Positions 51,679 through 60,458 of a stretch of DNA of 64,000 bases are shown here, in pieces. The stretch is taken from assembly GCA_009781005.1 (NCBI GenBank), contig WQYX01000007.1:1-64000 (forward strand), given 5' to 3'. The stretch's first letter is position 1. Every line of letters starts with the position of its first letter. The notes under the pieces were generated by a model that worked only from the letters and a program-made list of their open reading frames with translations, was not told the origin of the DNA and ran no database searches. Made by a program: the position numbers and the translations under genes. This stretch comes from Polyangiaceae bacterium (GTDB taxonomy: Bacteria > Myxococcota_A > Polyangia > Polyangiales > Polyangiaceae).

Positions 51679-53022
51679 TCAGAAACGGCCGGTGACACCA
51701 CCACCCGCGTATCCGGGGGTAATGGCGGGCGCGAAGCTGATGTCGACCGGGGTCTTCACACCCGCCGGCTTCGGCGCTGGCGTCTCACCACCGAGACTCG
51801 ACGTCGAACGTGACGGATCATCGAAGAGGTAGAGCACGAGCCCGGCGACACCCACCGCCGCCGCACCAATACCGGTCGCGACAGCCGCGGTGGTCCAGGT
51901 AGACCGAGCATTCCGCGCGCTCTGGTAACTCGAGAGCTCTCCTGCATCCAGCGCGCGGCTATCGCGCGCATCAAGCAAGTTTTTTGCGGCATGCTGCCGA
52001 TCCATGGCAATCCCGGCAGAAACCACAGCGGCTACGCCGAGCGCTCCGGCACCAATGAAGGCGCCGTTCGCGACCTTGCGCTGGGCACTCGTACGGAGCG
52101 ACACGTTGAGGCGCTTGACCTCGTCGCGGCCGAACTCGATCTCGCGGACCTCGGGATCGTGCCCTGGCTGACTGACAGCTACAACGTGAACACCAGGCGC
52201 AACGGCCGCGGGCGACGCGAGCGGCACCTTTCCGACGAGGCGGCCATCGATCTCGACGCGGGGCCCGGCGGGTCCGTCGACGACGAGATGTGCAGGGCTT
52301 TCCCTCAGCGTGACGTCGACTGCAATGAAGGCATTCTCCACAACAACGAACTCGCGACGCTCTGCCTGAAAGCCTGGCGCCGTGACGACCGCCGCATGCT
52401 TGCCTGGTTTCACTTGCGAGATAAGGGGGGCTTCCACCGGAGACGCACCATCGAGCGAGACCATGGCTTTGTCCGACGACGATGTGCTGACCGATACGCG
52501 CGTGGCCTGATGCGTCGTCATCGCACCAGATGAGGTATTCCCACCCGATCCGGACCCAAGGCGTTCCTCCGCGGGCCCGAGCTCAGCGAGGTACTGAGCT
52601 GCATCGGCGGCACGGGGCCCACCAGGCGCTCGTTTGAGATACTCGCGATAACCGTTCGTGGCTGCGAGCAAGTGCTGCGAATTCTTGTCGATGTAGTATT
52701 GTCGCCGATGAGACTGCGCGATGGCGAACGTGACGGCGATATTCGGCGCTCTACGTTGGGCCTCTTCGAAGGCAGCAATGGACGAAAGGAAGTCGCCACG
52801 CTCGTAGGTCTGCACGCCGACGGCAAAGAAGGTCTTGGCCTCCTGACGTGAGGCAGCATCCCCATCTTGGGATGGTGCGGGTTCTGCCATGGCGGGATGC
52901 ACCGACGCAAGGCTGAGAAGTAAGGCCACGGGAATGGCTGCACGAACATTTCGTGAAAGCCGTGTTTTGAGGGTCTTCAAGCTGCACTCCAAATCGAGAA
53001 AGCCATCGTGAACTCTTTTCAA
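51679..53022 (-). CDS. Exported TPR-PEGA protein
   Basis: A 447-aa protein whose ATG (53022) overlaps the stop of the FG-GAP gene. After a basic N-terminal extension comes a signal peptide (VALLLSLASVHPAMA). Residues about 60-150 are TPR-like helices (KTFFAVGVQTYERGDFLSSIAAFEEAQRRAP). Then two PEGA-type beta domains (ATRVSVSTSSSDKAMVSLDGA, LVVDGPAGPRVEIDGRLVGKVPL) and two Gly/Ala membrane segments (ANGAFIGAGALGVAAVVSAGIAM and AVATGIGAAAVGVAGLVLYLF). This TPR-PEGA-TM layout is common next to kinases in myxobacteria. Probably an envelope protein functioning with the upstream two genes. Confidence 0.88.
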   Translation of the reverse strand: MKRVHDGFLDLECSLKTLKTRLSRNVRAAIPVALLLSLASVHPAMAEPAPSQDGDAASRQEAKTFFAVGVQTYERGDFLSSIAAFEEAQRRAPNIAVTFAIAQSHRRQYYIDKNSQHLLAATNGYREYLKRAPGGPRAADAAQYLAELGPAEERLGSGSGGNTSSGAMTTHQATRVSVSTSSSDKAMVSLDGASPVEAPLISQVKPGKHAAVVTAPGFQAERREFVVVENAFIAVDVTLRESPAHLVVDGPAGPRVEIDGRLVGKVPLASPAAVAPGVHVVAVSQPGHDPEVREIEFGRDEVKRLNVSLRTSAQRKVANGAFIGAGALGVAAVVSAGIAMDRQHAAKNLLDARDSRALDAGELSSYQSARNARSTWTTAAVATGIGAAAVGVAGLVLYLFDDPSRSTSSLGGETPAPKPAGVKTPVDISFAPAITPGYAGGGVTGRF

Positions 53023-55970
53023 GGAACCAATGCAGTACCGAGATACACCTCGGCGGCATCAGGGAAACCGATGACCATGTCATCGACGCCATCGCCATTC
53101 ACATCGCCAAAAGCCATCGACTCCACACCCCCACCACTCAGCGTGACTTGGGGTGTCTGAGTCAACACGAGAGCACCGCGCTCGACGCGATAGAACGACA
53201 CCATGTTGTTGACGGCGACGGCAAGCTCGCCTGCCGGCGTCGCGGCGAATACCTTCGCAATCCCAGGAGCCATGTTGACCGCGACGCTGCGCGCAGGGTC
53301 GAGCGTGCCGCTTCCATTGTTCAGCAGGATGCGTGCGGTTTGCGAAGAATCGGTCGACCAGACAAGGACGTCCTTGTTGCCATCGCCATCGAAGTCGCCG
53401 ACCACGAGGCGAACATTGCCAACTCCACCGAAGTCATAATTGACAAACTTGAGTTCGCCTGGACCGCTCACCGAATCTGGAAGAGGGGAGACAAATGCAC
53501 CGGGCTTCGCCGTAAGAATGCGACCTTTATCGAAGGTTGCCGACGGGATGATCGCGACAACTTCGTCGAGTCCGTCCCCATCGAGATCTACCGCCGCAAG
53601 GGCCGTTCGATTCATTTGATTGAGCAGGTCTGCGGGGCTTGCCGTGAAGTTTTTCGATTGTTCGGCAAAGGGGGTCGACGACTGCACTCGCATCGGGTCG
53701 AAGTCCGCGAGGCCAGAGGCCTGAACGAGCCAGAGCCGGCTGCTTTGTTTGACCGAACTACGATCGTCTTCCTGGCGCTCGGTGCCGAAACCAAGTGAAA
53801 CCAACGACACCGCATCGGGCTGGAGGAACTTGCCAGCAACCACCGAGAGACCGACGTCACGAATGTACGTGTTGGCCGCACTGACGAGGCCAAAACGCGA
53901 GGTGAGAGAACGATCCGCACTGCCTTGGAGAGCAGCCGCAAACGACACACCGTCAGAGGTTCGCCCGAGGGGTACAATGCTCTGAAACTGATCGGGCGTG
54001 CCAACCAAAAGCCACGAAACCTGGGCAAGCACGAGTTGCGATACGTCATCGAGACGTCCCAGGAATTTGGGCTGCTCCGGAGACCCCGTACGCCCAAAAA
54101 CCGCGTAGAGAGCGACCGTATCGAGACCGCTCGAGTCGCCGCGCACCGCAATTGCGATATCGAGCAAGCCGTCGTGATCGATATCGCCAATGGCGACTCG
54201 TGAGATCGAGCCGTCGATGGGGAACGATATACGCGAGAACGTCGGGTAAACGACGTTGTTCGGGTTTTGCGCCAGCGTCGTGCCCATATAGATATCGAGC
54301 GCCTGAGCCGACCACGCCACCACGTCGGGGGCTCCATCGCCATTCAAATCAACGATTTTCGCTCCAATCCACTTCGAATCGCCGGGCGCTCCAACCGAAG
54401 CAAGATCCCGCAAGACGCTGAGCGGAGCCGAAAGCGCGCTCGCCGCCGCTGGCTGAGCGTTGATGGCCCGATCATAGGCGGCCGTGTTGAAATGGATTCC
54501 CGTGCTGTCGACCCAGTCGATGACCGAGTCACCATTCAAATCGCCGAGGGCGAGCGGCGCTTCCCCTGCAGGCAGCACGACGGCGCCGGTGCTGGGATAA
54601 ACTCCGATACCCGGGTAGCTCGTAAGCTTGTTGTCGTTCGCGCCCGCGGGCATCGAATGCGTAGCACCCGTCCCGTCCCCGAATCCAACGGCCGCTCCAT
54701 TCACGGTCGGCACGAGAACATCAGGAATTGCATCGATCGTTACGGTGGAAGCATCGAACAAGGGCACCTGTCCAAAGCCCGGAACGACACCGTACGATGC
54801 AACATTCGCGATGGTGGCAGCGCCACCCACGGTCGTCCCCGACGGGAGCGAGAGGCGAATGCGCGGCTCCAGTGTAGCGTCGGGGCCGGGATCCGATCGG
54901 GTATCGGAGGGGCCGAGCTGATATGGATACATGTTCGGCGTGTTCGGGCCGAGGGACGCGCCAGGCGTACGCCAGTCCGCAACGGTGTGTCGCAAGCAGA
55001 GCGGCAACACCTGAACCGACGACGGATCTTGGATCGTCAAGATCATCGTCTCGCACGTATGTGCGCTGGAGTCGGCGTTGCTCAAGATGAAATGTCCAAC
55101 CGCAGGCTGCGGAATTTGCGCGGTACCCGTCCCAACCGCCGGCAATGCCGCGCCCGCCGGATTCGGCGACAGCCATTTGTCGAGTTCGGGGAGTGGGAAG
55201 ATTGGAATTGTCTCGTTCGAACCATCGTCCCGAACATCATAAAAGAGCATCGAATAGCCCTTGCCGCGCTCTCGGGTGAACGGACTCGTGTCTGCAATCG
55301 CAGCAATCTGCTGACCGACGCCGAGAAGACCGAGGCTTCCAAAGCGCGCTGGAATCGCTATCGCATCGGATACGTTGAGCGGAAAGAACGGGTAGATGTT
55401 CGGGATCACGGTCCGATCGGGGTAACCTCGATAAACGGCAAGACCGCCACCCACGGCGCCGCCCGAAAGTTCGGTATCGAGAAGGGTAATGGTCGCGAGC
55501 TTGTCCGTGGATAGGCTATCGGTGATGAAACGCCCTCGCGTGACCGGCAGGGTCGTGGTAGCCGCCAGAGCCGCCTGCGCGTTGAGGAAATTGACCCGGA
55601 GCGAAGTCTTTCCCTGAACGACGATATCCTGGCGCCCGTCGCCGTCGAAGTCCCCGAGACGAAGATCGGTGAGCTCCCCGGGAATTCGTTGCGCGGAAGT
55701 CGAGAACGTTCCCGTGGACTTTCGACAGACGGAGTCCACGCCACAGCCATAACCCGACGGACAGGCTGTCTGGCTGTCGCAAAGGAAATGGCAATCCGCG
55801 CTGCATTTGCCGGATGCCGTGGGCGCGCCGGGGTCGCATTCTTCATGCTCCTCGAGGACGCCATTCCCACATTGATTGGTGTCGATAGCAGGGAGTGTGG
55901 TGCAGGCAGCAACGCATGCCGAAACCACGAACAGGGAGGCCCAAACGGAACGGGGGGAAAGAAAGTGCAT
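53019..55970 (-). CDS. FG-GAP/VCBS repeat lipoprotein
   Basis: A 983-aa protein; the ORF track starts too early, and the ATG at 55970 begins a lipoprotein leader (SVWASLFVVSACVAAC). A Cys-rich segment near the N-terminus (NQCGNGVLEEHEECDPGAPTASGKC) resembles myxobacterial disulfide repeats. It is followed by many FG-GAP-type repeats with calcium loops (LGDFDGDGRQDIVVQ, IGDIDHDGLLDIAIAV, VDLDGDGLDEVVAI, GDVNGDGVDDMVIGF) that fold as an integrin-like beta-propeller. Middle gene of the kinase operon; the stop is coupled to the PEGA gene. Confidence 0.92.
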   Translation of the reverse strand: MHFLSPRSVWASLFVVSACVAACTTLPAIDTNQCGNGVLEEHEECDPGAPTASGKCSADCHFLCDSQTACPSGYGCGVDSVCRKSTGTFSTSAQRIPGELTDLRLGDFDGDGRQDIVVQGKTSLRVNFLNAQAALAATTTLPVTRGRFITDSLSTDKLATITLLDTELSGGAVGGGLAVYRGYPDRTVIPNIYPFFPLNVSDAIAIPARFGSLGLLGVGQQIAAIADTSPFTRERGKGYSMLFYDVRDDGSNETIPIFPLPELDKWLSPNPAGAALPAVGTGTAQIPQPAVGHFILSNADSSAHTCETMILTIQDPSSVQVLPLCLRHTVADWRTPGASLGPNTPNMYPYQLGPSDTRSDPGPDATLEPRIRLSLPSGTTVGGAATIANVASYGVVPGFGQVPLFDASTVTIDAIPDVLVPTVNGAAVGFGDGTGATHSMPAGANDNKLTSYPGIGVYPSTGAVVLPAGEAPLALGDLNGDSVIDWVDSTGIHFNTAAYDRAINAQPAAASALSAPLSVLRDLASVGAPGDSKWIGAKIVDLNGDGAPDVVAWSAQALDIYMGTTLAQNPNNVVYPTFSRISFPIDGSISRVAIGDIDHDGLLDIAIAVRGDSSGLDTVALYAVFGRTGSPEQPKFLGRLDDVSQLVLAQVSWLLVGTPDQFQSIVPLGRTSDGVSFAAALQGSADRSLTSRFGLVSAANTYIRDVGLSVVAGKFLQPDAVSLVSLGFGTERQEDDRSSVKQSSRLWLVQASGLADFDPMRVQSSTPFAEQSKNFTASPADLLNQMNRTALAAVDLDGDGLDEVVAIIPSATFDKGRILTAKPGAFVSPLPDSVSGPGELKFVNYDFGGVGNVRLVVGDFDGDGNKDVLVWSTDSSQTARILLNNGSGTLDPARSVAVNMAPGIAKVFAATPAGELAVAVNNMVSFYRVERGALVLTQTPQVTLSGGGVESMAFGDVNGDGVDDMVIGFPDAAEVYLGTALVP

Positions 55971-55992
55971 CTTAGGATTGGTGTTGGTAGCT

Positions 55993-57672
55993 CTAATAGG
56001 GGTCTTCAGGGAGTTCGTGCGACCGCGACTTTGCGGACGCAGCAGGCTTATTTGCAGGCTTGGTGGTTGGCGGAGGGCTTCGCGGTGCTTGCGTTGCCAC
56101 TGGTTTTGCGGCCACGGTGGGTGGCCCATTCGCGAGCGTACCACTTGGTGCAGTCGACGCAACGGGTGCGGTCGACGCAACCGCCTGCACGGCCATTGCA
56201 CGCGTAGGCGACGCAACGGGGGCCGCAGGTGGCGAAGCAGACACAGGGGCGGAGATAGCCGTGGTCACTGCAGCTTTGGGCAAGGTATTCTTCGGCGCTG
56301 GGACCTTCCTGAAGAGGAAGATAGCGGCAGCTACGACAACGACCACTCCCACGGCTGCCACGACCAAGACCCCCTGACGCCTTGCAACCGGCGGCGTTGA
56401 TGGGTGGGCTGACACCACGGCCGGCACCGTGCTTGCGCGGGGGGCGTTCACGTCCGTATCGACACCCGCAGAAACGGAAGCGCTCCTGCCGGCATGCTCG
56501 AGGGTTGCGGGAGCCGCGCCGTGGGTGGCAGGTGCCTCCTTGCCTTCCTGCTCCTTGCTCGCCGGGTAAACAGGCCTGCCGACAGCCGGCAATTGTCCTG
56601 AGATATGCCGTACGAGCGGGGGAACGGAACGGGTACGAGGACCCGTCATCTGCCACGTGAATCCACACGCGCGCGCAAGTTCCTCGACTGCCTGAGTCAA
56701 CGACGCAGGCCGCTGCTTCGGATCCTTCGCGAGCATTTGCAGAATGGAAGCGTCGACCTTCGCATTCAGGTTCGGATTGACCGCGGACGGACGCGGCGGA
56801 TCATGCCCAACATGAGCCATCATGAGATCCATGGCCGTGGATCCCTGAAAGGGCATCTGCCCCGTCAGGGCCTCGAAGACCATCACACCGAATGCGTAGA
56901 CATCCGTGGTCTTGTCGACCTCATACCCGGAGCATTGCTCCGGTGACATGTAGTGGGGGGTTCCAAGGATGGCCCCTACTCGCGTCGCACGGGGCGACAT
57001 GCCATTGTTGCCGAGGAGCTTTGCGATTCCGAAGTCCAGGACTTTGGCGTTCGGATACTGGTCCTCGTCAATGACGAGAAAGACGTTCTCCGGTTTCAAG
57101 TCGCGATGCACGATGCCGGCGGCATGCGCGGCGTCCATGGCACGTGCAACACCGCGAAAGATGGGAAGGGCGTCGACAGGCTCGAGGATGCCTTTTTCTT
57201 GAATGTATGCGTCGAGGGTCAAGCCTTCGAGCATCTCCATCACATAATATTGCCGGCCATCCGAGAGGGCACCAAACCCGAAGATATCGATAATTCCTTT
57301 GTGCCTAATCTTGTTCGCTGCGCGCGCCTCTTCGATGAACCGCCGTACGAACTCCGGCCACATGGAGAATTCCCGGTGAAGCACTTTCACCGCGGCGCTC
57401 TTGCCAATCACGGGATGGACCGCACGATAGACGTGTCCAAAAGAGCCTTCGCCGATCTTCGCTTGAATGACGTACTCGCCAACCAGCGTTCCGCTCGGTA
57501 CGTCGGGCGACGGATCGAGGGGTTCCTCCTCCACGGACACGACTTGCGTTTCGATGTCTTGCGAAGTCAAATTCGTGTCTTTGGCAGCGGTCACCGAAAC
57601 CCCACTTGACCCCGGCAGAGCCTTGCGGTCATTCCGATCGTATTCGTTTTCAACGCAAGCGCGCGATGCCAT
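55993..57672 (-). CDS. Ser/Thr protein kinase with transmembrane anchor (2)
   Basis: A 559-aa kinase. After about 60 residues of acidic N-terminus the kinase domain shows GEGSFGHVY (Gly loop), AAVKVLH (catalytic Lys), HRDLKPENVFLV, VLDFGIAK (DFG) and GTPHYMSPEQCSG. A Pro/Ala/Ser/Thr-rich linker (about 340-430) leads to one membrane helix (VLVVAAVGVVVVVAAAIFLF), then a second Ala/Pro/Thr-rich extracytoplasmic tail ending SRSHELPEDPY. The first gene of an operon with the FG-GAP lipoprotein (22-bp gap) and the PEGA protein. The tail could sense the envelope (inference). Confidence 0.95.
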   Translation of the reverse strand: MASRACVENEYDRNDRKALPGSSGVSVTAAKDTNLTSQDIETQVVSVEEEPLDPSPDVPSGTLVGEYVIQAKIGEGSFGHVYRAVHPVIGKSAAVKVLHREFSMWPEFVRRFIEEARAANKIRHKGIIDIFGFGALSDGRQYYVMEMLEGLTLDAYIQEKGILEPVDALPIFRGVARAMDAAHAAGIVHRDLKPENVFLVIDEDQYPNAKVLDFGIAKLLGNNGMSPRATRVGAILGTPHYMSPEQCSGYEVDKTTDVYAFGVMVFEALTGQMPFQGSTAMDLMMAHVGHDPPRPSAVNPNLNAKVDASILQMLAKDPKQRPASLTQAVEELARACGFTWQMTGPRTRSVPPLVRHISGQLPAVGRPVYPASKEQEGKEAPATHGAAPATLEHAGRSASVSAGVDTDVNAPRASTVPAVVSAHPSTPPVARRQGVLVVAAVGVVVVVAAAIFLFRKVPAPKNTLPKAAVTTAISAPVSASPPAAPVASPTRAMAVQAVASTAPVASTAPSGTLANGPPTVAAKPVATQAPRSPPPTTKPANKPAASAKSRSHELPEDPY

Positions 57673-58106
57673 GACTCTGCGGTTCTCGCAATGAAGTGAA
57701 TACTCACTCTTTTGTATTGATAAGAATAGGATTCACCACCATCGTCCTTCATCATGCCTGATGACATCGTGACATGACTCCCTGCATGGTCGGTCTTCAT
57801 CGTGGTGAATCACGCTGGCGTTGGAACCAGCCGCGCCACGCCGACAATCGCAAGGAGCATTCCACGCTTCTTTCCACGGAACACAAGGATATTTACGGCG
57901 CGCAATCGGATGATCCTCGGATGATGCGCTGTCGGTGAGGGTGATCGTGTTCACCCAAAAACGTGCTGCGTCGATGCGACATCAAACGATGCATTCGCGC
58001 GGCATCCCAATATACTGATTTACGACGAACATCACGACATGGATCACTTGGCTCGGCCTTCGAAGCGAAAACAGCCAATCCGTGAGGACCTCCGCCCTGC
58101 GATACG
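57673..58106. other. Divergent intergenic region
   Basis: 434 bp between the kinase operon (-) and the second DUF11 gene (+). Inverted repeat GATTCACCAC (57731) / GTGGTGAATC (57803) with about 60 bp between arms could be an operator or a hairpin. No gene or further recognisable site seen. Confidence 0.5.
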
Positions 58107-60290
58107 ATGGCCCAGGGGTTGCTACGGCAAAATTGTAAACTGCAACTGCAACTCCAAAGCGCATCCACAAGGAATCGAACGGTGCGAACCAAGAAATCTG
58201 TGTCCGTCTTAGAGCGTGTAGGGCAGCCTGCTGCGCGAAATCGATTCGTCGGTTGGGCGCTGCGGTGCCTGCGCACGTACGATAAGTACGCTTTCGCGGG
58301 CTCCTCGCGCTCCGCCCTAGCCTCGATTCGCTCGCGACGGCTGCCCTACACGCTCTTGGGATTGGGGCTCGTCAGCCTATCCCTATTTGTAAGCCGTGCC
58401 GCAGAGGCGGCACCTACACTTCGGGTGCAGGTAGATCAGCATGGGGACTTTGTCCTCATCGGCAATACCCTTGGTCAGGAGTGCTCCACCGCCAATCCCC
58501 CCGTGCCTGCGCCCGTGGTCGGCACCGTTGGCGCATGCGGGGCGAACACGGCCGATACGGCGCCAGACGTGTTCTGGCGGTCCGAGGATATACCCGCTCC
58601 TGGTACGGCCGAGGCAAACACCGACATCACAGCGCAAGACGCACGAAGCACCGCCGTGCTCGTGCTGCCACCAGACGCGACGGTAACTCACGCGTACCTC
58701 TACTGGTCGGCAACCGTGCCCACCGCGAATGTTGGCGGATTGTCAGCTACCTTTGAGCGGCCGGGCGATTTCATACAATCGGTGAACGCCGCGAAAACGT
58801 ATTACTCAACCATCGGCACCAACCCCGTAACGCCTGCATATCAGTCTGTCGCGGATGTCACGGCGCTCGTGAAACAGTACGGCCCTGGTGCATACCGCGT
58901 CGGAAATATCGACAGCATCGATCTCGTTGATCTCAATAACTCCACCGTCTTTGTCGGCTGGTGGATGGCAATCTTTTACGAACGTGCATCGGAGCCAGCG
59001 CGTAACCTCGCGCTCTTCGACGGTCTCGATCTCGTCCAGAGCGGTGCCGATACCACTGCAACGCTCTCGGGCTTCCTCGTGCCCCAAGCAGGTTTCGACG
59101 CGAAGCTCGGCGTCGTTGCCTGGGAAGGTGACGCCACGATTGCCGGCGACTCGCTCTATTTTGGAGGTGTCCAGCTTACGGACGACCAAAACCCAAAAGA
59201 CAATTTCTTCAACTCAACACGCTCCTACCTTGGACAACCCGTAAGCAATGTGGGTGATCTCCCGCAGCTCACCGGCACAGCCGGCAGCCTCTCGGGACTC
59301 GATCTCGACGTTGTCGACGTGACGAGCATTCTTCAACCAAACGATACGCAGGCCACCATCCTCGCAACGACATCGCAAGACACCTTCCTCCTCGGAGGTT
59401 TCATCACCTCCATTTCGACATTCAAGCCCGATTTCACCGGTTCCACCAAATCGGTCCGAGATATCAGCGGGGAAGCGGTCCTTCCGGGCGACGTACTCGA
59501 ATACACGATTGTCGCAACCAATCAGGGCAATGACGGATCGGTGAACACCGTACTTACCGACATACTGCCCGCAGGTGTCACGTTCGTCCCAGGCTCACTC
59601 GTCATTGCCGCCGGCGCCAACGCGGGCCCGATGACGGACGCCGCGGATAACGATCAAGCCGAGTACGACGCCGCAAGTCGGACCGTCACGTTCCGCCTTG
59701 GAACCGGAGCGAACGCCACGAATGGCGGCGCGCTCGCCGTAAACGAATCAACGACCGTCACGCTCCGAGTGACAATCGACGCCAATGCAGGCGACACGGT
59801 CAAGAACCGAGCCTCGATCAGCTCGTCCGGAGAGTCAGGCGCTGGCTCCACCTCGGCGTCCACCACCAGCGATACCGGAAGCCCCGGTTCCTCCACGGAC
59901 GTCATCATCGACACATGCAGGGATGCCACCAACTGCAACGAGGATACCCCTATCTGCAAGACCGACGCACACCCGTTCGTCTGCGTGGAGTGTCAGAGCA
60001 ACGCTGATTGCCCCGCACCTGGCGCCCAATGCGAGGCGAACGCGTGCACGATACACGCGCCTCGTGATGCGGGAAGCGATGCTTCGCCCGATGCAGGCTC
60101 ACCCGATGCAAGCCCGCCCGACGCAGGTCTCCCCGATGCAGCGTCCGAAACGGATGCCACCGACGTGACTGGGGTTGGCGTGCTCTGCGATGCACGACCG
60201 GGCACGCGCTCAGGCTCCGTTGCACCGTGGTTCTTCGGTCTGGCAGGAGCAGCACTCATCGCGCATCGGCGACGACGGCTCTCGCGTTGA
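58107..60290 (+). CDS. DUF11 surface protein with C-terminal anchor (2)
   Basis: A 727-aa ORF. The signal peptide (RRLPYTLLGLGLVSLSLFVSRAAEA) lies at about residues 76-100, so the first about 75 residues are unusual; codons about 39-66 are encoded by the dispersed repeat at 58224-58302, which may have altered the start. The mature part begins TLRVQVDQHGDFVLIGNTLGQEC, homologous to the 40145 protein, with THAYLYWSATVP, FVGWWMAIFYERASEPARNLALFDGLD and a DUF11 domain (GDVLEYTIVATNQGNDGSVNTVLTDILP). There is one Cys-rich unit and an Asp/Pro/Ala-rich linker (DAGSDASPDAGSPDASPPDAG). It ends in a membrane helix and Arg tail (WFFGLAGAALIAHRRRRLSR). Probably surface-exposed. Confidence 0.82.
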   Translation: MAQGLLRQNCKLQLQLQSASTRNRTVRTKKSVSVLERVGQPAARNRFVGWALRCLRTYDKYAFAGSSRSALASIRSRRLPYTLLGLGLVSLSLFVSRAAEAAPTLRVQVDQHGDFVLIGNTLGQECSTANPPVPAPVVGTVGACGANTADTAPDVFWRSEDIPAPGTAEANTDITAQDARSTAVLVLPPDATVTHAYLYWSATVPTANVGGLSATFERPGDFIQSVNAAKTYYSTIGTNPVTPAYQSVADVTALVKQYGPGAYRVGNIDSIDLVDLNNSTVFVGWWMAIFYERASEPARNLALFDGLDLVQSGADTTATLSGFLVPQAGFDAKLGVVAWEGDATIAGDSLYFGGVQLTDDQNPKDNFFNSTRSYLGQPVSNVGDLPQLTGTAGSLSGLDLDVVDVTSILQPNDTQATILATTSQDTFLLGGFITSISTFKPDFTGSTKSVRDISGEAVLPGDVLEYTIVATNQGNDGSVNTVLTDILPAGVTFVPGSLVIAAGANAGPMTDAADNDQAEYDAASRTVTFRLGTGANATNGGALAVNESTTVTLRVTIDANAGDTVKNRASISSSGESGAGSTSASTTSDTGSPGSSTDVIIDTCRDATNCNEDTPICKTDAHPFVCVECQSNADCPAPGAQCEANACTIHAPRDAGSDASPDAGSPDASPPDAGLPDAASETDATDVTGVGVLCDARPGTRSGSVAPWFFGLAGAALIAHRRRRLSR
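58224..58302. repeat. Palindrome-rich dispersed repeat, copy 2
   Basis: 58255-58302 is the reverse complement of window positions 1-48 with one mismatch; 58224-58247 matches the reverse complement of 101-124. About 50 bp present in copy 1 are missing. The element is read in frame in the N-terminal part of the DUF11 gene. Confidence 0.75.
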
Positions 60291-60297
60291 CGCATGC

Positions 60298-60329
60298 GTA
60301 GGGGCGGCCCCCGTGGCCGCCCTACTTTT
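60298..60329 (+). terminator. Rho-independent terminator of the DUF11 gene
   Basis: GTAGGGGCGGCC-CCCGT-GGCCGCCCTAC forms an 11- to 12-bp stem (one bulge) followed by TTTTA, 8 bp after the stop. The TIR element copy 2 begins 3 bp later. Confidence 0.88.
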
Positions 60330-60331
60330 AC

Positions 60332-60452
60332 ACCGCTTTCAAGTTGACGTGAGGTCGAGGCGGGGCCGAGGAGCGGACCGGAACAGCCTTGTATGGCTTT
60401 GAGGACCGCACCGCAGGCCCCAACGATGAGATCACGTCAAATCGAAAGCGGT
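60332..60452. repeat. Imperfect-TIR palindromic element, copy 2 (121 bp)
   Basis: Left end accgctttcaagttgacgtga; the reverse complement of the right end is accgctttcgatttgacgtga, giving a 21-bp imperfect TIR with two mismatches. The inner block (gcggggccgaggagcggacc to caacgatgag) is nearly identical to copy 1 (3334-3425). At one paired position both arms change together: CG in copy 1, TG/CA in copy 2. It lies between the convergent DUF11 and OmpA genes. Confidence 0.85.
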
Positions 60453-60458
60453 ATTGCC

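Noticed and set aside
49236-51700. CRISPR array near the Cas12-like gene
   Set aside because: No direct repeats with regular spacers were found on either side; the repeats present are unique hairpins of different sequence.
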